From: Acarospora socialis
Lineage: Eukaryota > Ascomycota > Lecanoromycetes > Acarosporales > Acarosporaceae
NCBI GenBank assembly: GCA_025617375.2
Contig: JAMYGW020000032.1
Span: 1-22,844 of the forward strand
DNA length: 22,844 bases
Reading direction: 5' to 3'
Positions 1 through 8,420 of the stretch are shown here, piece after piece. Each line of letters opens with the position of its first letter. The first letter of the stretch is position 1. The notes under the pieces are model-generated. The model made no database searches and had not been told where the DNA came from. It saw only the letters and a list, made by a program, of their open reading frames with translations. Position numbers and translations under genes: made by a program.

Positions 1-1250
1 CTGCAAATTGTTGAACGGTCTCGTGGCCGAGCTCCTCCAGCACCAGATCGTGCAGGCGACGGGTCATCTGCAGAAGCGGGCTGTTGAGCCAACCTCGGCG
101 TTTGGAGGCGCCGGCAGGCTCGTCGTCCCATCCGAACAAGCCAGCCACCTTGGCCCCCCACAGCCCGGTGTTGTACCTCTCAAAGTGGGAGGCGCCGTTC
201 CTCGTTGCCGTTTTGGCCAACACAATGCTCGGGGGTGGGTCGAAGAGATCTTGCACCATGTAATAGGTGAGACCTCCAACCCCGCCGCCTCCTCCCCCTT
301 AAGCTCGGCCGTGAAATCCTCCACTCCGCTTGTGGAGGATGGAGATCACATCGCGGATGTTTTGCCTGCACGGCCAGCTCGGCGGCGAGGAACAGAACCT
401 CTCGACTCCCACCGGGAACCTCTGGCCTCCTGCAGTTGACCTCTGAAATGTTCGAAAAATCGATCTTTGTGACTCAGGGAAGCTTGCAACCGGAATGGGT
501 TCCTGAACGTGGCGCTGAAGCGGTTTCTCGAGAGGGTGAGGCGGCGGATGAACTCGGGCTTGAAGGTGGGCCAGATGTTCCATTGGATCATTTCCGATGG
601 CAGCCAGGGCAACCCTCGAGCTTGCACAGCGGCGAAAATCTAACCCCAGGCGAAGGCCCGGCGGTTTTCTGCCTCGTCGCCTTCCGGCGGTCGTCCACGG
701 CGCCGCGGAACCCACGAGGACAGCCAGAGAACATGTTGGATGCTTGGATCGCCGCTGCTGACGCTGAGCTGCAGTGAACGGATGACAGCACTCATCATGA
801 CACCGTTGATGAGCTGTAACTCCTGCGATGCCGGTAACAACCCTTCTGGACCGTGCTCCACCCGTCTGGCTAGCATCTCCAGACAGAGGAGCCACCGGTT
901 GAGGTCGGCCGCCATGAAGGCGTTGACCTCCTTGGTGCTCAGTAGGTAATACGGTCGATGGCCATTCTCCACCGGCTCGTTTGGAGCTTCCACCGGGGCT
1001 TTGATGGCGTGGCGGTGGCGGTGGCGGTGGCGGTGGCGGTGGCATCCGTCGTCGACGACCTGGCTCGCACAGGTAATCCACCCTCCAGCCCCGAAGGTGA
1101 CTCCACTTCCGACGCTGCCTCAGGTGGCGGTTGCGTCGCCACTGCTTCATGTTCTTGCTTGCGCTTTTGGCGCTCTCGATCGCGGTAGCGTCCCTGTCGC
1201 CCGACCTGGTTGGCAAGCTTCTCGGCCCGGCTCTTTGTCCGTTGCGGCAT
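1..1250 (-). pseudogene. Decayed gene of unknown family, GC-rich, cut by window start
   Basis: I do not recognise the family. Reading the minus strand from the ATG at 1248-1250, the product starts MPQRTKSRAEK, then has a strongly basic stretch (RYRDRERQKRKQ), an acidic/Pro linker and an Ala-Thr run encoded by the microsatellite at 1009-1043. After a one-base slip at the microsatellite edge it continues as HRPYYLLSTKEVNAF, LNRWLLCLEMLARRVE and IQWNIWPTFKPEFIRRL. A TAG lies at 640-642 and the same frame resumes (LPWLPSEMIQWN). Near 360 the reading shifts again, to NIRDVISILHKRSGGF, then a TAA at 299-301, then YYMVQDLFDPPPSIVLAKTA, NTGLWGAKVAGLFGWDDEP and MTRRLHDLVLEELGHETVQQ up to base 1. The coherent amino-acid texture across frames shows one former protein of roughly 400 residues or more. 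Mobile origin is possible but no transposase or RT motif is visible. Confidence 0.6.
1009..1043. repeat. GTGGCG hexanucleotide microsatellite
   Basis: Nearly six copies of GTGGCG. On the minus strand it gives Ala-Thr, Pro-rich or His-Arg dipeptide runs, depending on frame. At its left edge the period is broken: one base is missing between GATGGC and GTGGCG. Adding one base there would join the upstream and downstream reading frames of the surrounding gene remnant. Confidence 0.9.
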
Positions 1251-1780
1251 GGGCTGGGGGGTTGGTGATGGTGGGAGATGGGTGAGAATGGGTGAGGACG
1301 ATCGATGCGGCGTGAGAGGAGGAGCGGGGAGGGTCGACGACATGTCGACGACGTTGACGGTGCGGGTGGTGATGCTCGCACCCAACCATAACGACTGCAA
1401 GGCGGGGGGTGGGAAATCGGGGTGTCTCGCGGTGGTGGTGCTTGTTTGTTGTTCTCGGTGTCGGTGCGCCTGACCACCGGTGGGCCCCCATGTGGGAGCC
1501 GGTTTGGCGGGGCGCGCCATGCCGTTTGTGGTCGTGGTCGAGCCGTCTCGTTGGTGGGGATCCGTCACGACCCCGGATGTTGTGACGGCCGCCGCGTTCA
1601 GCCATTGGTCGAGGTCTGGTGGTCCGTTTCCCCTGATGGTGCGGTCCACCCGGCTGCTGATGATCAAACGGAGCAATTGGAGCTAATGTTTGGGGATTAC
1701 GAAACGGTGATTGCTGGGGTGTCAAAATTGACTAAGAACAAGAACTATGGAGAAGTACTGACCAAAGGTTACATGACTTC

Positions 1781-1801
1781 GGCGCAGGTACATCCTGCGC
1801 C
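1781..1801. repeat. Short perfect inverted repeat, 8-bp arms
   Basis: GGCGCAGG (1781-1788) and CCTGCGCC (1794-1801) face each other across a 5-base loop. It lies about 30 bases beyond the 3' end of the BTB remnant and near the place where GC-rich DNA gives way to average DNA. Function unknown; it could form a hairpin in the 3' UTR of the BTB transcript. Confidence 0.6.
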
Positions 1802-1829
1802 CTGAGAAGCTCTCAACTGGACTCAAGCG

Positions 1830-2425
1830 TCAACTTGTACACCCCAGCAGTTGATCATAGAAAGTCTTGTGGGATCCAATCTCTTTTGATCTACCCTCAT
1901 GTTTTTGCATAGCAAGTCTTGAGAGCCCAGGGGCTTGGTATTTGTCGTCAAGTGCATACATCTCAGCATGCAATTCCAATGCTGACAATGGCACCTCTTT
2001 GCCTTCATCACCTTCAGTAAGGTCGGAGTAGTGCCCGCAATAGAAGAAGTTCATAAGCCTTTGGACAAGATAAAGGTGGTCGTCAGTGAGATCGATTTTC
2101 CCCAAATTTCCTACGGTAAGACGATCGAGATTAGTCGTCAGTCATATGGCAGGCTATGTATCACTCACTTGAAAATCTCCCGTGCGCGCAGCGAGAAAGA
2201 AATCTGATTGAGAGCATAGTATAATGCGATGCGCTTTAAAGGTGTGCCCATGGCAACTAACGTTAAAGGTCAGGAGGCACTCAATGCTGGGCCATGGAAA
2301 GTCACACCTTGCCAAGAATTCCAGTAGCAACACTCCAGCTGGATATGGAAATGCATCTGCTCTAATTTCTTTCTTCAAAAGATTTTTGATTCTGGAAAAT
2401 GACTGTCTTGCAGATTTGTCGCTTC
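1830..2425 (-). pseudogene. BTB/POZ domain protein, 5'-truncated and frameshifted
   Basis: BTB/POZ domains mediate dimerisation or recruit substrates to cullin-3 ligases. The first segment reads CHGHTFKAHRIILCSQSDFF, the typical BTB core; the second reads KIDLTDDHLYLVQRLMNFFY and, after a gap, LHAEMYALDDKYQAPGLSRL, the usual BTB C-terminal helices. Between them lies an intron of about 60 nt (2111-2169), with donor GTGAGT, branch-like GACTAAT and acceptor CGTAG. Splicing there leaves the second exon one base out of frame; one base fewer in the T or G run just after the acceptor would restore the family sequence EIGKIDL. No ATG exists between the domain and the upstream in-frame stop, which sits at the copia LTR border (2431), so the natural start was probably lost to that insertion. 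The C-terminus also looks short. Confident about the domain, less so about the exact damage. Confidence 0.75.
2111..2169 (-). other. Intron of the BTB remnant
   Basis: On the minus strand the intron opens with GTGAGTGATAC, contains GACTGACGACTAAT as a likely branch region, and ends CTTACCGTAG. It separates the two halves of the BTB domain exactly where the open frames change. Confidence 0.6.
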
Positions 2426-2430
2426 AATAA

Positions 2431-2768
2431 TGTTGATGAGTACTGATGCTGGCTGAGCAATTCAAATTCTGCTCTCAGATATTAGTGCGCACTGTTGCAT
2501 CTTCTCTTAATCTGAATCTCATCTGTATTCTTAGTGTGTGAATGTGGGTGAGCGTGATAACGGCAAAGATAATTTGTTTGTTCATCTCCTAGATATTTTG
2601 TAAGTTCTTGAAACATTAGCTTTATGTTAATTGTGGGATTTAAGTCGTGATAATAAAGAACTTATGAGTGTGTGCTGACTAAGCAGCGTCGTGTGACAAG
2701 ACGTTGTTCAGCACTAGGTTGCATAGGGCTGAAATCCCTAGAGGCAGAAAGGGCTCCTAAATCCAACA
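2431..2768 (-). mobile_element. Ty1/copia-type LTR (3' LTR of a remnant element)
   Basis: The minus-strand sequence after the polypurine tract begins TGTTGGATTTAGG. The other end on the plus strand begins TGTTGATGAG, so both ends carry the TG...CA-type inverted border TGTTG/CAACA, about 338 bp apart. Orientation is the same as the RNase H remnant next to it. Only one LTR is recognisable; no matching 5' LTR was seen up to about 4 kb, so the element is truncated. The 2431 end is inferred from the border motif and could be confirmed by aligning other copies. Confidence 0.6.
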
Positions 2769-2780
2769 CTCCCCCTCAGT
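2769..2780 (-). other. Copia polypurine tract
   Basis: On the minus strand ACTGAGGGGGAG directly precedes the LTR start TGTTGG. This is the usual arrangement of the plus-strand primer site of Ty1/copia elements. Confidence 0.7.
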
Positions 2781-2968
2781 CCTAGACGACCTGAATATCC
2801 ATCCACTAGCCAGTATAGTATCCCTCCAAGCCTACTATGCAATAGGCCCGACAATGAGGTAGGACGGACAAAGTGGAGGAGGCCGCGACGGCAAGGTGAG
2901 ATGAGAAAGCGAGGACGCAAAGCGAAGCGATGTCAAGAAACTGTAGGTGAGGCCTGATCTAGATGTCA

Positions 2969-3300
2969 TTAACTTGATATAAGACCTGATTGAACAAGGA
3001 AGCGTCGAAACTTCACTGCAGGTAAGGGCTTAGTAAGGCCGTCCGCTGCCTGCTTGGATGTAGGTATGAATTCAATGTCGACAAGGCGACAATCAACAGC
3101 TTCGCGAACACATTGATACTGGATGTCAATGTGTTTCTGGCGAGCATGGAATCCAGGGTTCCTAGCCAGGTCCGTAGCTCCACGATTGTCCGCTCAAATG
3201 ATGACAGGCTCGTTATCGAAGAAGCCAATTTCACTAAGGAAATAGAAGCGGCCTCAACGACACAGGATAACAAGTCATTTTGGGTCTGCAAAGACTAAGC
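2969..3300 (-). pseudogene. Ty1/copia Pol C-terminus (RNase H) remnant
   Basis: The minus-strand reading gives ADNRGATDLARNPGFHARQK, HIDIQYQCVREAV, and IEFIPTSKQAADGLTKPLP, then a natural TAA at 2969-2971. These are the hallmark C-terminal RNase H motifs of copia Pol (ADN.GA, HARTKHID, ADGLTKPL). Just upstream the reading TQNDLLSCVVEAASIS, in another frame, matches the LSS.EAEY region. There is an in-frame TGA directly before ADN and at least one frameshift near 3255. The rest of Pol is not recognisable upstream, so this is the 3' stump of a dead element whose polypurine tract and LTR follow. Confidence 0.85.
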
Positions 3301-4143
3301 CGGAGGAGGATTCGCCGTCTAGCTGTCGCGTAGCCTAGAGAATAGTTAGTAGATAATGTAACAGGGCATTCGCGAGCAGTTAGTCGCTGCTCCTCTCACG
3401 TTGCTGTCCCTCCATAACGTCTGGAGTCAGGGTGCTTCTTCGTCCAAGAAGCACCAAAATTGCGAACATCCTTGAGGGACAGCTAATGGCCTCCAGCGTC
3501 GAGGAGGGCTTTCCGATCTGTAGGTCGATCCACTGTACATACAGTCTTGATGGCGCTCAGCTGGTGTTTGTAAAGAAAGCGTACTGGTAGCTTGACGTTT
3601 TCATTTACAAGCCTGCAAACTAAAACCTGGAGGATAAGATGCCTGGTTGTTTACAAGGCTGAATGCCCCAGCTTTCTGGGTGACCATAAACGCCTGATTA
3701 CTGAGACACCAGTGTTCACACTCCAGCTACTCTGCATTTAATATCTCGTTATCGAATTGAGCCACCATGGTCTATCTCTGGAACCTCTTCGTCCAAGCCA
3801 ACATCATCACTCTGGCGTAATCAAGCCTCAAAACCGATCCACAGGGCTGTGGTATACACCGCTCCCCATTACCAGCCAGCAAGACGCACGGAGAATATTG
3901 TCGCTGGCTTCGAGAGTAGAATAAAGAAGTATTGGCGAAAATCATCCTAAAATTTTGTTGCGAATTTTTGACCACGGCAACGGCGTGGCATGCCTCTCCC
4001 CTTAGCCAATGCCAGAGTGTTCCATTTTCGTGAAGACCCGTGCTGCTGCGCAAACGCGAAGAGATTGGTTGTGATGCTTCACTTGATCCGAGGTAAGTTT
4101 ATCCCCATCCAAGTAACGTTTCCGTCGTGCCACGTCGTTGCAT
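3301..4143. other. No supported gene; probably decayed element or spacer
   Basis: Short open frames exist on both strands, but none has a recognisable motif or a plausible start and splice pattern. The first 100-400 bases may still be worn-down copia sequence, since the RNase H remnant ends here. Confidence 0.4.
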
Positions 4144-4863
4144 TTACGAGGCTGTCGTGCTCTTACCGTGGAGAAATTTGGGAAGCTCGGGGGTCACGTA
4201 AGGATTTTGCAATTGCGAATATGACTTCTTCAGTTCCCAATCCAAGATTCTGTCCGTAACCCTGTGACATTTTTGTTGTGTTGAGCCTCTGCACAACTCC
4301 TTGATAGTTGACCGTTGTGTTCTCGATTCGTCGGATCTTGGGGTCGCGTAGCCATTGTATGGTCTCTGGGTAGCGGAGCAGGCTTGGGACGGTGATGGTG
4401 GCTTTCTCTCTGGCACGTGTGCATTCTGGCGTCGGTGTCTGTTCTTGTTTTGGCGGCGCTCGGTAGAGCGTGCATCCTTTTTTTTGTTGATACGAGCATT
4501 CAAAATTGGGCTGCTCGCAATGGTCCCCGACGGTGGTCGGTCTGTCCCTTTTCCTCGCTGTGTGGTACTCCTAGTGGTTCTGCCGCTGCGACGCTCTATG
4601 GGCGCCGATGACTTCCGTGCTCTTGTCTTTAGTCTGGAGGTATTTAAAGCCTCAGTAATGCATTCTCCGCGTTCTAGAGACTCAACAGGAGTCTCTCCGC
4701 CGTATAGACGTGTACGTTTCCATCGCTCCCAAAACTCTTCCTGAAGCTTATCGAATTCAGCCTCATAATACTCCTTCTTGTTCCACCAGTATTCAGGGTC
4801 CGTCGCACAATCCCCGTGATCTTCAGCATCTAACAAGGTCTTACCGGCAGGGAAAGTGGCCAA
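4144..4863 (-). CDS. Hypothetical basic, low-complexity protein (239 aa)
   Basis: This is an uninterrupted minus-strand frame of 239 codons with an ATG at 4863. The N-terminal fifth is acidic and aromatic (TDPEYWWNKKEYYEAEFDKL, then EEFWERWKRTRLYGG), likely helical and perhaps coiled coil. The remainder is rich in Arg, Lys, Ser and Thr (for example RRSGRTTRSTTQRGKG), with no cysteine pattern or known domain. I do not recognise it. The first 15 or so residues are antisense to the KilA-N-like remnant on the other strand, so the true start may be further in or on an upstream exon. A shadow frame cannot be excluded, although the EYYEAEFDKLQEEFWERW texture looks like genuine protein. Confidence 0.45.
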   Translation of the reverse strand: MATFPAGKTLLDAEDHGDCATDPEYWWNKKEYYEAEFDKLQEEFWERWKRTRLYGGETPVESLERGECITEALNTSRLKTRARKSSAPIERRSGRTTRSTTQRGKGTDRPPSGTIASSPILNARINKKKDARSTERRQNKNRHRRQNAHVPERKPPSPSQACSATQRPYNGYATPRSDESRTQRSTIKELCRGSTQQKCHRVTDRILDWELKKSYSQLQNPYVTPELPKFLHGKSTTAS

Positions 4864-5469
4864 GAATCAGGAAAGAGTATAGTACGGCCTTTGACCTCGT
4901 ATCAGCCTCCAAGTACCATCGGGGCACATATGCGGACCTCTGGCTTGGAATAAAGTTATGTCGCAAGTACGGTCTAGGCGAACTAAAATCGCAGATCAAA
5001 AGACGCATTTGGAAGAGCGGCAGGTTCTTCAGAGGACAGTTCCTGAAAGCAAAAGTTCGAAGTGCAACCTAGCAATGCTGCTGGCCAGAACTGCAAGTCA
5101 ATGAGATCAGACTCGGCCTTGCCACGATAGCGGAGAGACAGTCAACGGACCGAGTCGGGGTCCCAATCTAACAGTTCCGATTCAGATGATGATATTCGAG
5201 AGAAGTATCCAATCTCGGACGCAGCCTCAGAATCTAGCACTAGCTCAAGTGAAACCGAGCCATCACCCGTCCGCCTTGGAGCGAAAGCCGCTCCATCACA
5301 CCAGCATACACAGTATTCCCTCAGGGAAACAGAGCCTCAGTCACCACCCGCCGAGAATTCGCACTATTCGGTACGGGACTCTCAGTCTCAACATTCACGG
5401 TTGTCTGTGTTCAAGCCGGTCTTGATGCCGCCTAGTGGGACAGCGTCGCCGTACGAGAGTTTCACTAAT
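4809..5469 (+). pseudogene. KilA-N/APSES-like DNA-binding protein remnant
   Basis: KilA-N/APSES domains are fungal DNA-binding folds. The reading ASNKVLPAGKVAKNQE (about 4826-4875) shifts frame to EYSTAFDLVSASKYHRGTYA and DLWLGIKLCRKYGLGELKSQ (to about 4995). This fits the family pattern of an AG.xKxQR stretch followed by the QGTYV....G..LC..YGL..L signature. A second frame break follows around 5000-5130. The last stretch, 5131-5469, is open and reads as a Ser/Asp/Glu-rich tail (SNSSDSDDDIREKYPISDA, then ESSTSSSETEPSP), ending FKPVLMPPSGTASPYESFH and TAA at 5467-5469. Such tails are common in transcription factors. The assignment rests on motif memory only; no intact start is visible and the gene appears broken at least twice. 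Confidence 0.42.
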
Positions 5470-5761
5470 ATCTGTTGATTTGAGTTTAATCTCTTGTCGT
5501 ATTGACCCGGTTTGAGTCTTCAACACTGTCACGTAAACTCATGTATTTAAGAACTAACATCAACAAGAAACTAAGTTTGAATACTGCAGCTTTAAGTACT
5601 ATTACTTTGAATGAAATAAGGCTTAATCCAGACTCTTGCTTCTATCTGTGATAATCAGCTCAGACTTGTTCATAAAGTTGTTCTTGGTTGTCAGTGTGGC
5701 GGGTTAGACCCACCAAGTATGCTAGTTGCTTAGGGCAACTGCGCACATGGAACTTGCGGGA
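5470..5761. other. Spacer without visible gene
   Basis: AT-leaning DNA between the KilA-N-like tail and the coiled-coil remnant. I see no open frame, repeat or signal that can be supported. Confidence 0.4.
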
Positions 5762-6068
5762 CTAGACAGGCGAATTCACACTAAGCATAGCAATCACTGA
5801 CATGCCTTCTTTCTCTGCTTTCTTTCTTTTCTCCTTAGTTAGAAACTCTTGTATCAAGATCGTACAGTTGAATAGTACCTTTTGCTTCTGTCCCGTGACA
5901 GTCAGCAGGGTTGAATAGACAGCAGTTGATCTTGGTGCTTTTGACTTTTCATGACCGTTAATTCTTCCCTGCATTCTTTCAACTCCCTCTTCAACTCTCG
6001 GTCATCAAGATGAGGAGATTGTCGGGAGAGATGTCCACAGTCAAAATCATCATGTATGGACAGTGAAG
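5762..6068 (-). pseudogene. Coiled-coil protein remnant
   Basis: On the minus strand one frame reads HDDFDCGHLSRQSPHLDD followed by RELKRELKECREELTVMKSQ, a charged helix of coiled-coil type, ending at a TGA about 45 residues later. Another frame continues with TVTGQKQKVLFNCTILIQ and EFLTKEKRKKAEKEG up to a stop at 5762. A good donor (GTAAGT, 6132) and acceptor (ACTCAG, 6069) could form a 64-nt intron at its 5' side, but the exon beyond has a stop in the required phase. Family unknown; it may be the end of a transposon protein. Confidence 0.35.
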
Positions 6069-6220
6069 CTGAGTATAATTATTGTTGACAGAGAGCAGAG
6101 TTCATTACATAACATCACATGATTACACTTACCATCAAATCAAGGATCAGAATTGAGAAGATACCAAGGGTATCCCCTGGCCCACCTTACATGTTGACAC
6201 ATGGACTCTTAGACAGACAA

Positions 6221-6400
6221 TGTTGCACCTACCAACGCAATGTTGCACCTGCCAACGCAATGTTGCACCTACCAACACAATGTTGCACCTGCCAACGCAA
6301 TGTTGCACCTACCAACACAATGTTGCACCTGCCAACGCAATGTTGCACCTACCAACACAATGTTGCACCTGCCAACACAATGTTGCACCTGTGGACACAA
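6221..6400 (+). repeat. 20-bp tandem repeat, nine copies, with 40-bp higher-order unit
   Basis: Nine consecutive 20-bp units of the form TGTTGCACCTRCCAACRCAA, head to tail, with one or two more degenerate copies downstream. Unit types alternate: ACCAACACAA and GCCAACGCAA follow each other regularly between 6241 and 6360, so the real duplication unit was probably 40 bp. Each unit carries the inverted pair TGTTG...CAACR. On the plus strand all three frames are free of stops through the array. Confidence 0.95.
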
Positions 6401-6420
6401 CACTACACCTCTCCACCTAC

Positions 6421-7267
6421 ATTGACACCAAGAAAGACCAAGTGCATCAGCTTCCAGTAAAATGCCTTCTTTGACACCATCATCCTACATTTCAGGTCAA
6501 GGCTGACAGGGACTTACATACTTGTGCTTTGAATGAATACTCTTACACTTTTTCTCACCCATCTTCATCTGATGCATTTCACTCTGATCCTCATGCAAAA
6601 GCTCTGAAACAAACTTCTAAGCATCATCTTCAGTCAGCTTTGCTGTATGCATCTAATGTGTCAAGTTAGATTGTTTCATTGCATCTCTTATCTCTCTGAA
6701 TCAATTGCACAGCTGTTGAAAATTCTTCTTGCATAGTATGCAATATTTCTGATTCAAGACACAAGTTAGATTCAGAAGAGATTCATCAAGATCATCTTGA
6801 TCTATTCTGTCAAAAGTCTTTATGCAATTGTTGACAGAGCAAACCTTCATTGTTTTGAGGACTCTGTCTGTGTATGATCTATGCTAATAGTGGTAGGTGA
6901 CTGCCTTCTTTTGAGTAAATTATCAACAATGCAGGTGAGATTGCAAATAGTTGAATGTTGTTTCAATACTTTGATTGTTAATCTGCACTCTTCTTCATGA
7001 CAGCACATCCTGCATGTTTGTCACTGTCATGTTTGCTTGCTGATTTGAATGTTAAATGTTGTTTGCACTCATCTTGCAAGATCACTACTTCTAGCAGATG
7101 ATATGGGGGATGACAAAGGTTCTCTCTGGGTTTCAGTGTCCCACCTACAGGGTGTTAGTAGTTCAATGCAGTGCATTTTGAAGGGACAGATTATATGCAA
7201 GATAGTGCAGTGTGATCAGTGTCAAGACACCACAACAGAGGATTCTTTTTCTTGTTAGAGGGGTTTG
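6421..7267. other. CpG-free segment without supported gene
   Basis: I found no CG dinucleotide over about 850 bases, although GC content is moderate and TG and CA are abundant. Upstream, from about 6025, the only CGs lie in the tandem array. Short frames at 7049-7258 (plus) and 7163-7453 (minus) have no recognisable motif. The pattern suggests an old, methylated and deaminated repeat. Confidence 0.7.
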
Positions 7268-7906
7268 AATTTGTGGGCCCATCGCACAGAAAAGGGAAAC
7301 ACCAAATGTTGCTTTTTGAACCTTTTGCCTTGATTGGATCAGATGCATTCCTCTTGTACATTGTGGGATGTTTGTTGATGCAGAGATGATACTGTGACAG
7401 ATGATGTGCATTGGGTGTAGCTGATCAGTGCCACTACATAAAACTACAAGCACCTACACATGAGAATGTGAAATTATAAAAGTTCGTTGTACAGGGCAAA
7501 CGTCTTTCAAAGGGGCATCGCTAATGATAATTTCCAAGCACACTTAGACACAAGACAGCAATCATGATAGCCTATGACGTAGACCCTGGCAAGAAAGGTA
7601 TCCGTCTGCTCTGTCACTATCACGTGTATAAGAACTTCTCCACTTTCTCTACAATGTGCAGACAAATCTTTCTACTCAAGCTTTCACCTTATTTTCTTGT
7701 TCAGCCTGGGTCTCAAGCTGATATGAGTTCCCCACTATCTCTTCAGCCCTACTCTTCCAACCCTAGCTGAATGAAAACCAGGCCAAACACACTTGCTCCT
7801 ACCAAATATTGTCTATCTTATGGGCATATGGTCTTCTCACAATACATCACCATTTATATCTGGCCATCCAGCTCAAGGCAATCCTTTCATCTCTGGCCAG
7901 AAGCTG

Positions 7907-8235
7907 GCATGGCTGCTACTGACCTCACTCGGGTTAGGTTGGCTCACGAGCACATGGATGGCGAGTTGCGTCGTGACCTAGCTTGGCCACACGATCAATC
8001 CACTGTTAGCCGACCTTATTGAGGCTCCCAATGAACAGAAAAATACATGGTTTGATATCTTTGCTCAAAATCAGTCAACACATCGTCAAACAGGCAAGCA
8101 CAGCAATACCAGCAGTCTCAATCATACGGTAGGAATCGTTCTTTTCAACTTTATCAAACTCCTAACCCCAGATTCGGGGGCTATCAGCCTTAACCTTTTG
8201 TTCCCTATAACAACTAGTTTCCCAGTAACAAATAC
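7907..8235 (+). pseudogene. Ty3/gypsy Gag remnant
   Basis: Three plus-strand frames join into one Gag-like sequence. The first reads TDLTRVRLAHEHMDGELRRD followed by LAWPHDQSTVSR; the next LIEAPNEQKNTWFDIFAQNQ; the third QQYQQSQSYGRNRSFQLYQ followed by TPNPRFGGYQP. This fits the capsid end (the TDL.R.F..GL...ik..La pattern) and the Gln/Asn-rich linker that precedes the zinc knuckle in fungal Ty3-type Gag. Two frameshifts (near 8015 and 8098) and two nonsense codons, TAA then TAG, in the Gln-rich part show it is dead. No LTR, protease or RT was found beside it. Confidence 0.55.
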
Positions 8236-8420
8236 GGCTGCACACCCTCGACTAGGATACTAACCTTATTCCTAACCATTACAGCTCTAAGATAGCTGGC
8301 ATAACGAAATTGAGAAGGACAAAGATGGTAGGTAGATGGGGAGCTCGAAGCTGGACGCTTGCCGCGAGGGGACAGCGACTGCTGATAAGGGAGATGAGAG
8401 AAGCAAGAACAGCAATAACC

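Noticed and set aside
299-1477. 392-codon minus-strand open frame
   Set aside because: Most of it is Pro/Arg/Ser low complexity created by GC-rich DNA and the microsatellite; only its last part coincides with the true frame of the broken gene.
6221-6400. CRISPR-like array
   Set aside because: The repeats are directly adjacent, with no unique spacers, in a fungal context; it is a minisatellite.
6119-6474. Three overlapping plus-strand ORFs with Cys/Thr repeats
   Set aside because: They are translations of one 20-bp tandem array; all three frames are open because the unit lacks stops, not because of selection.
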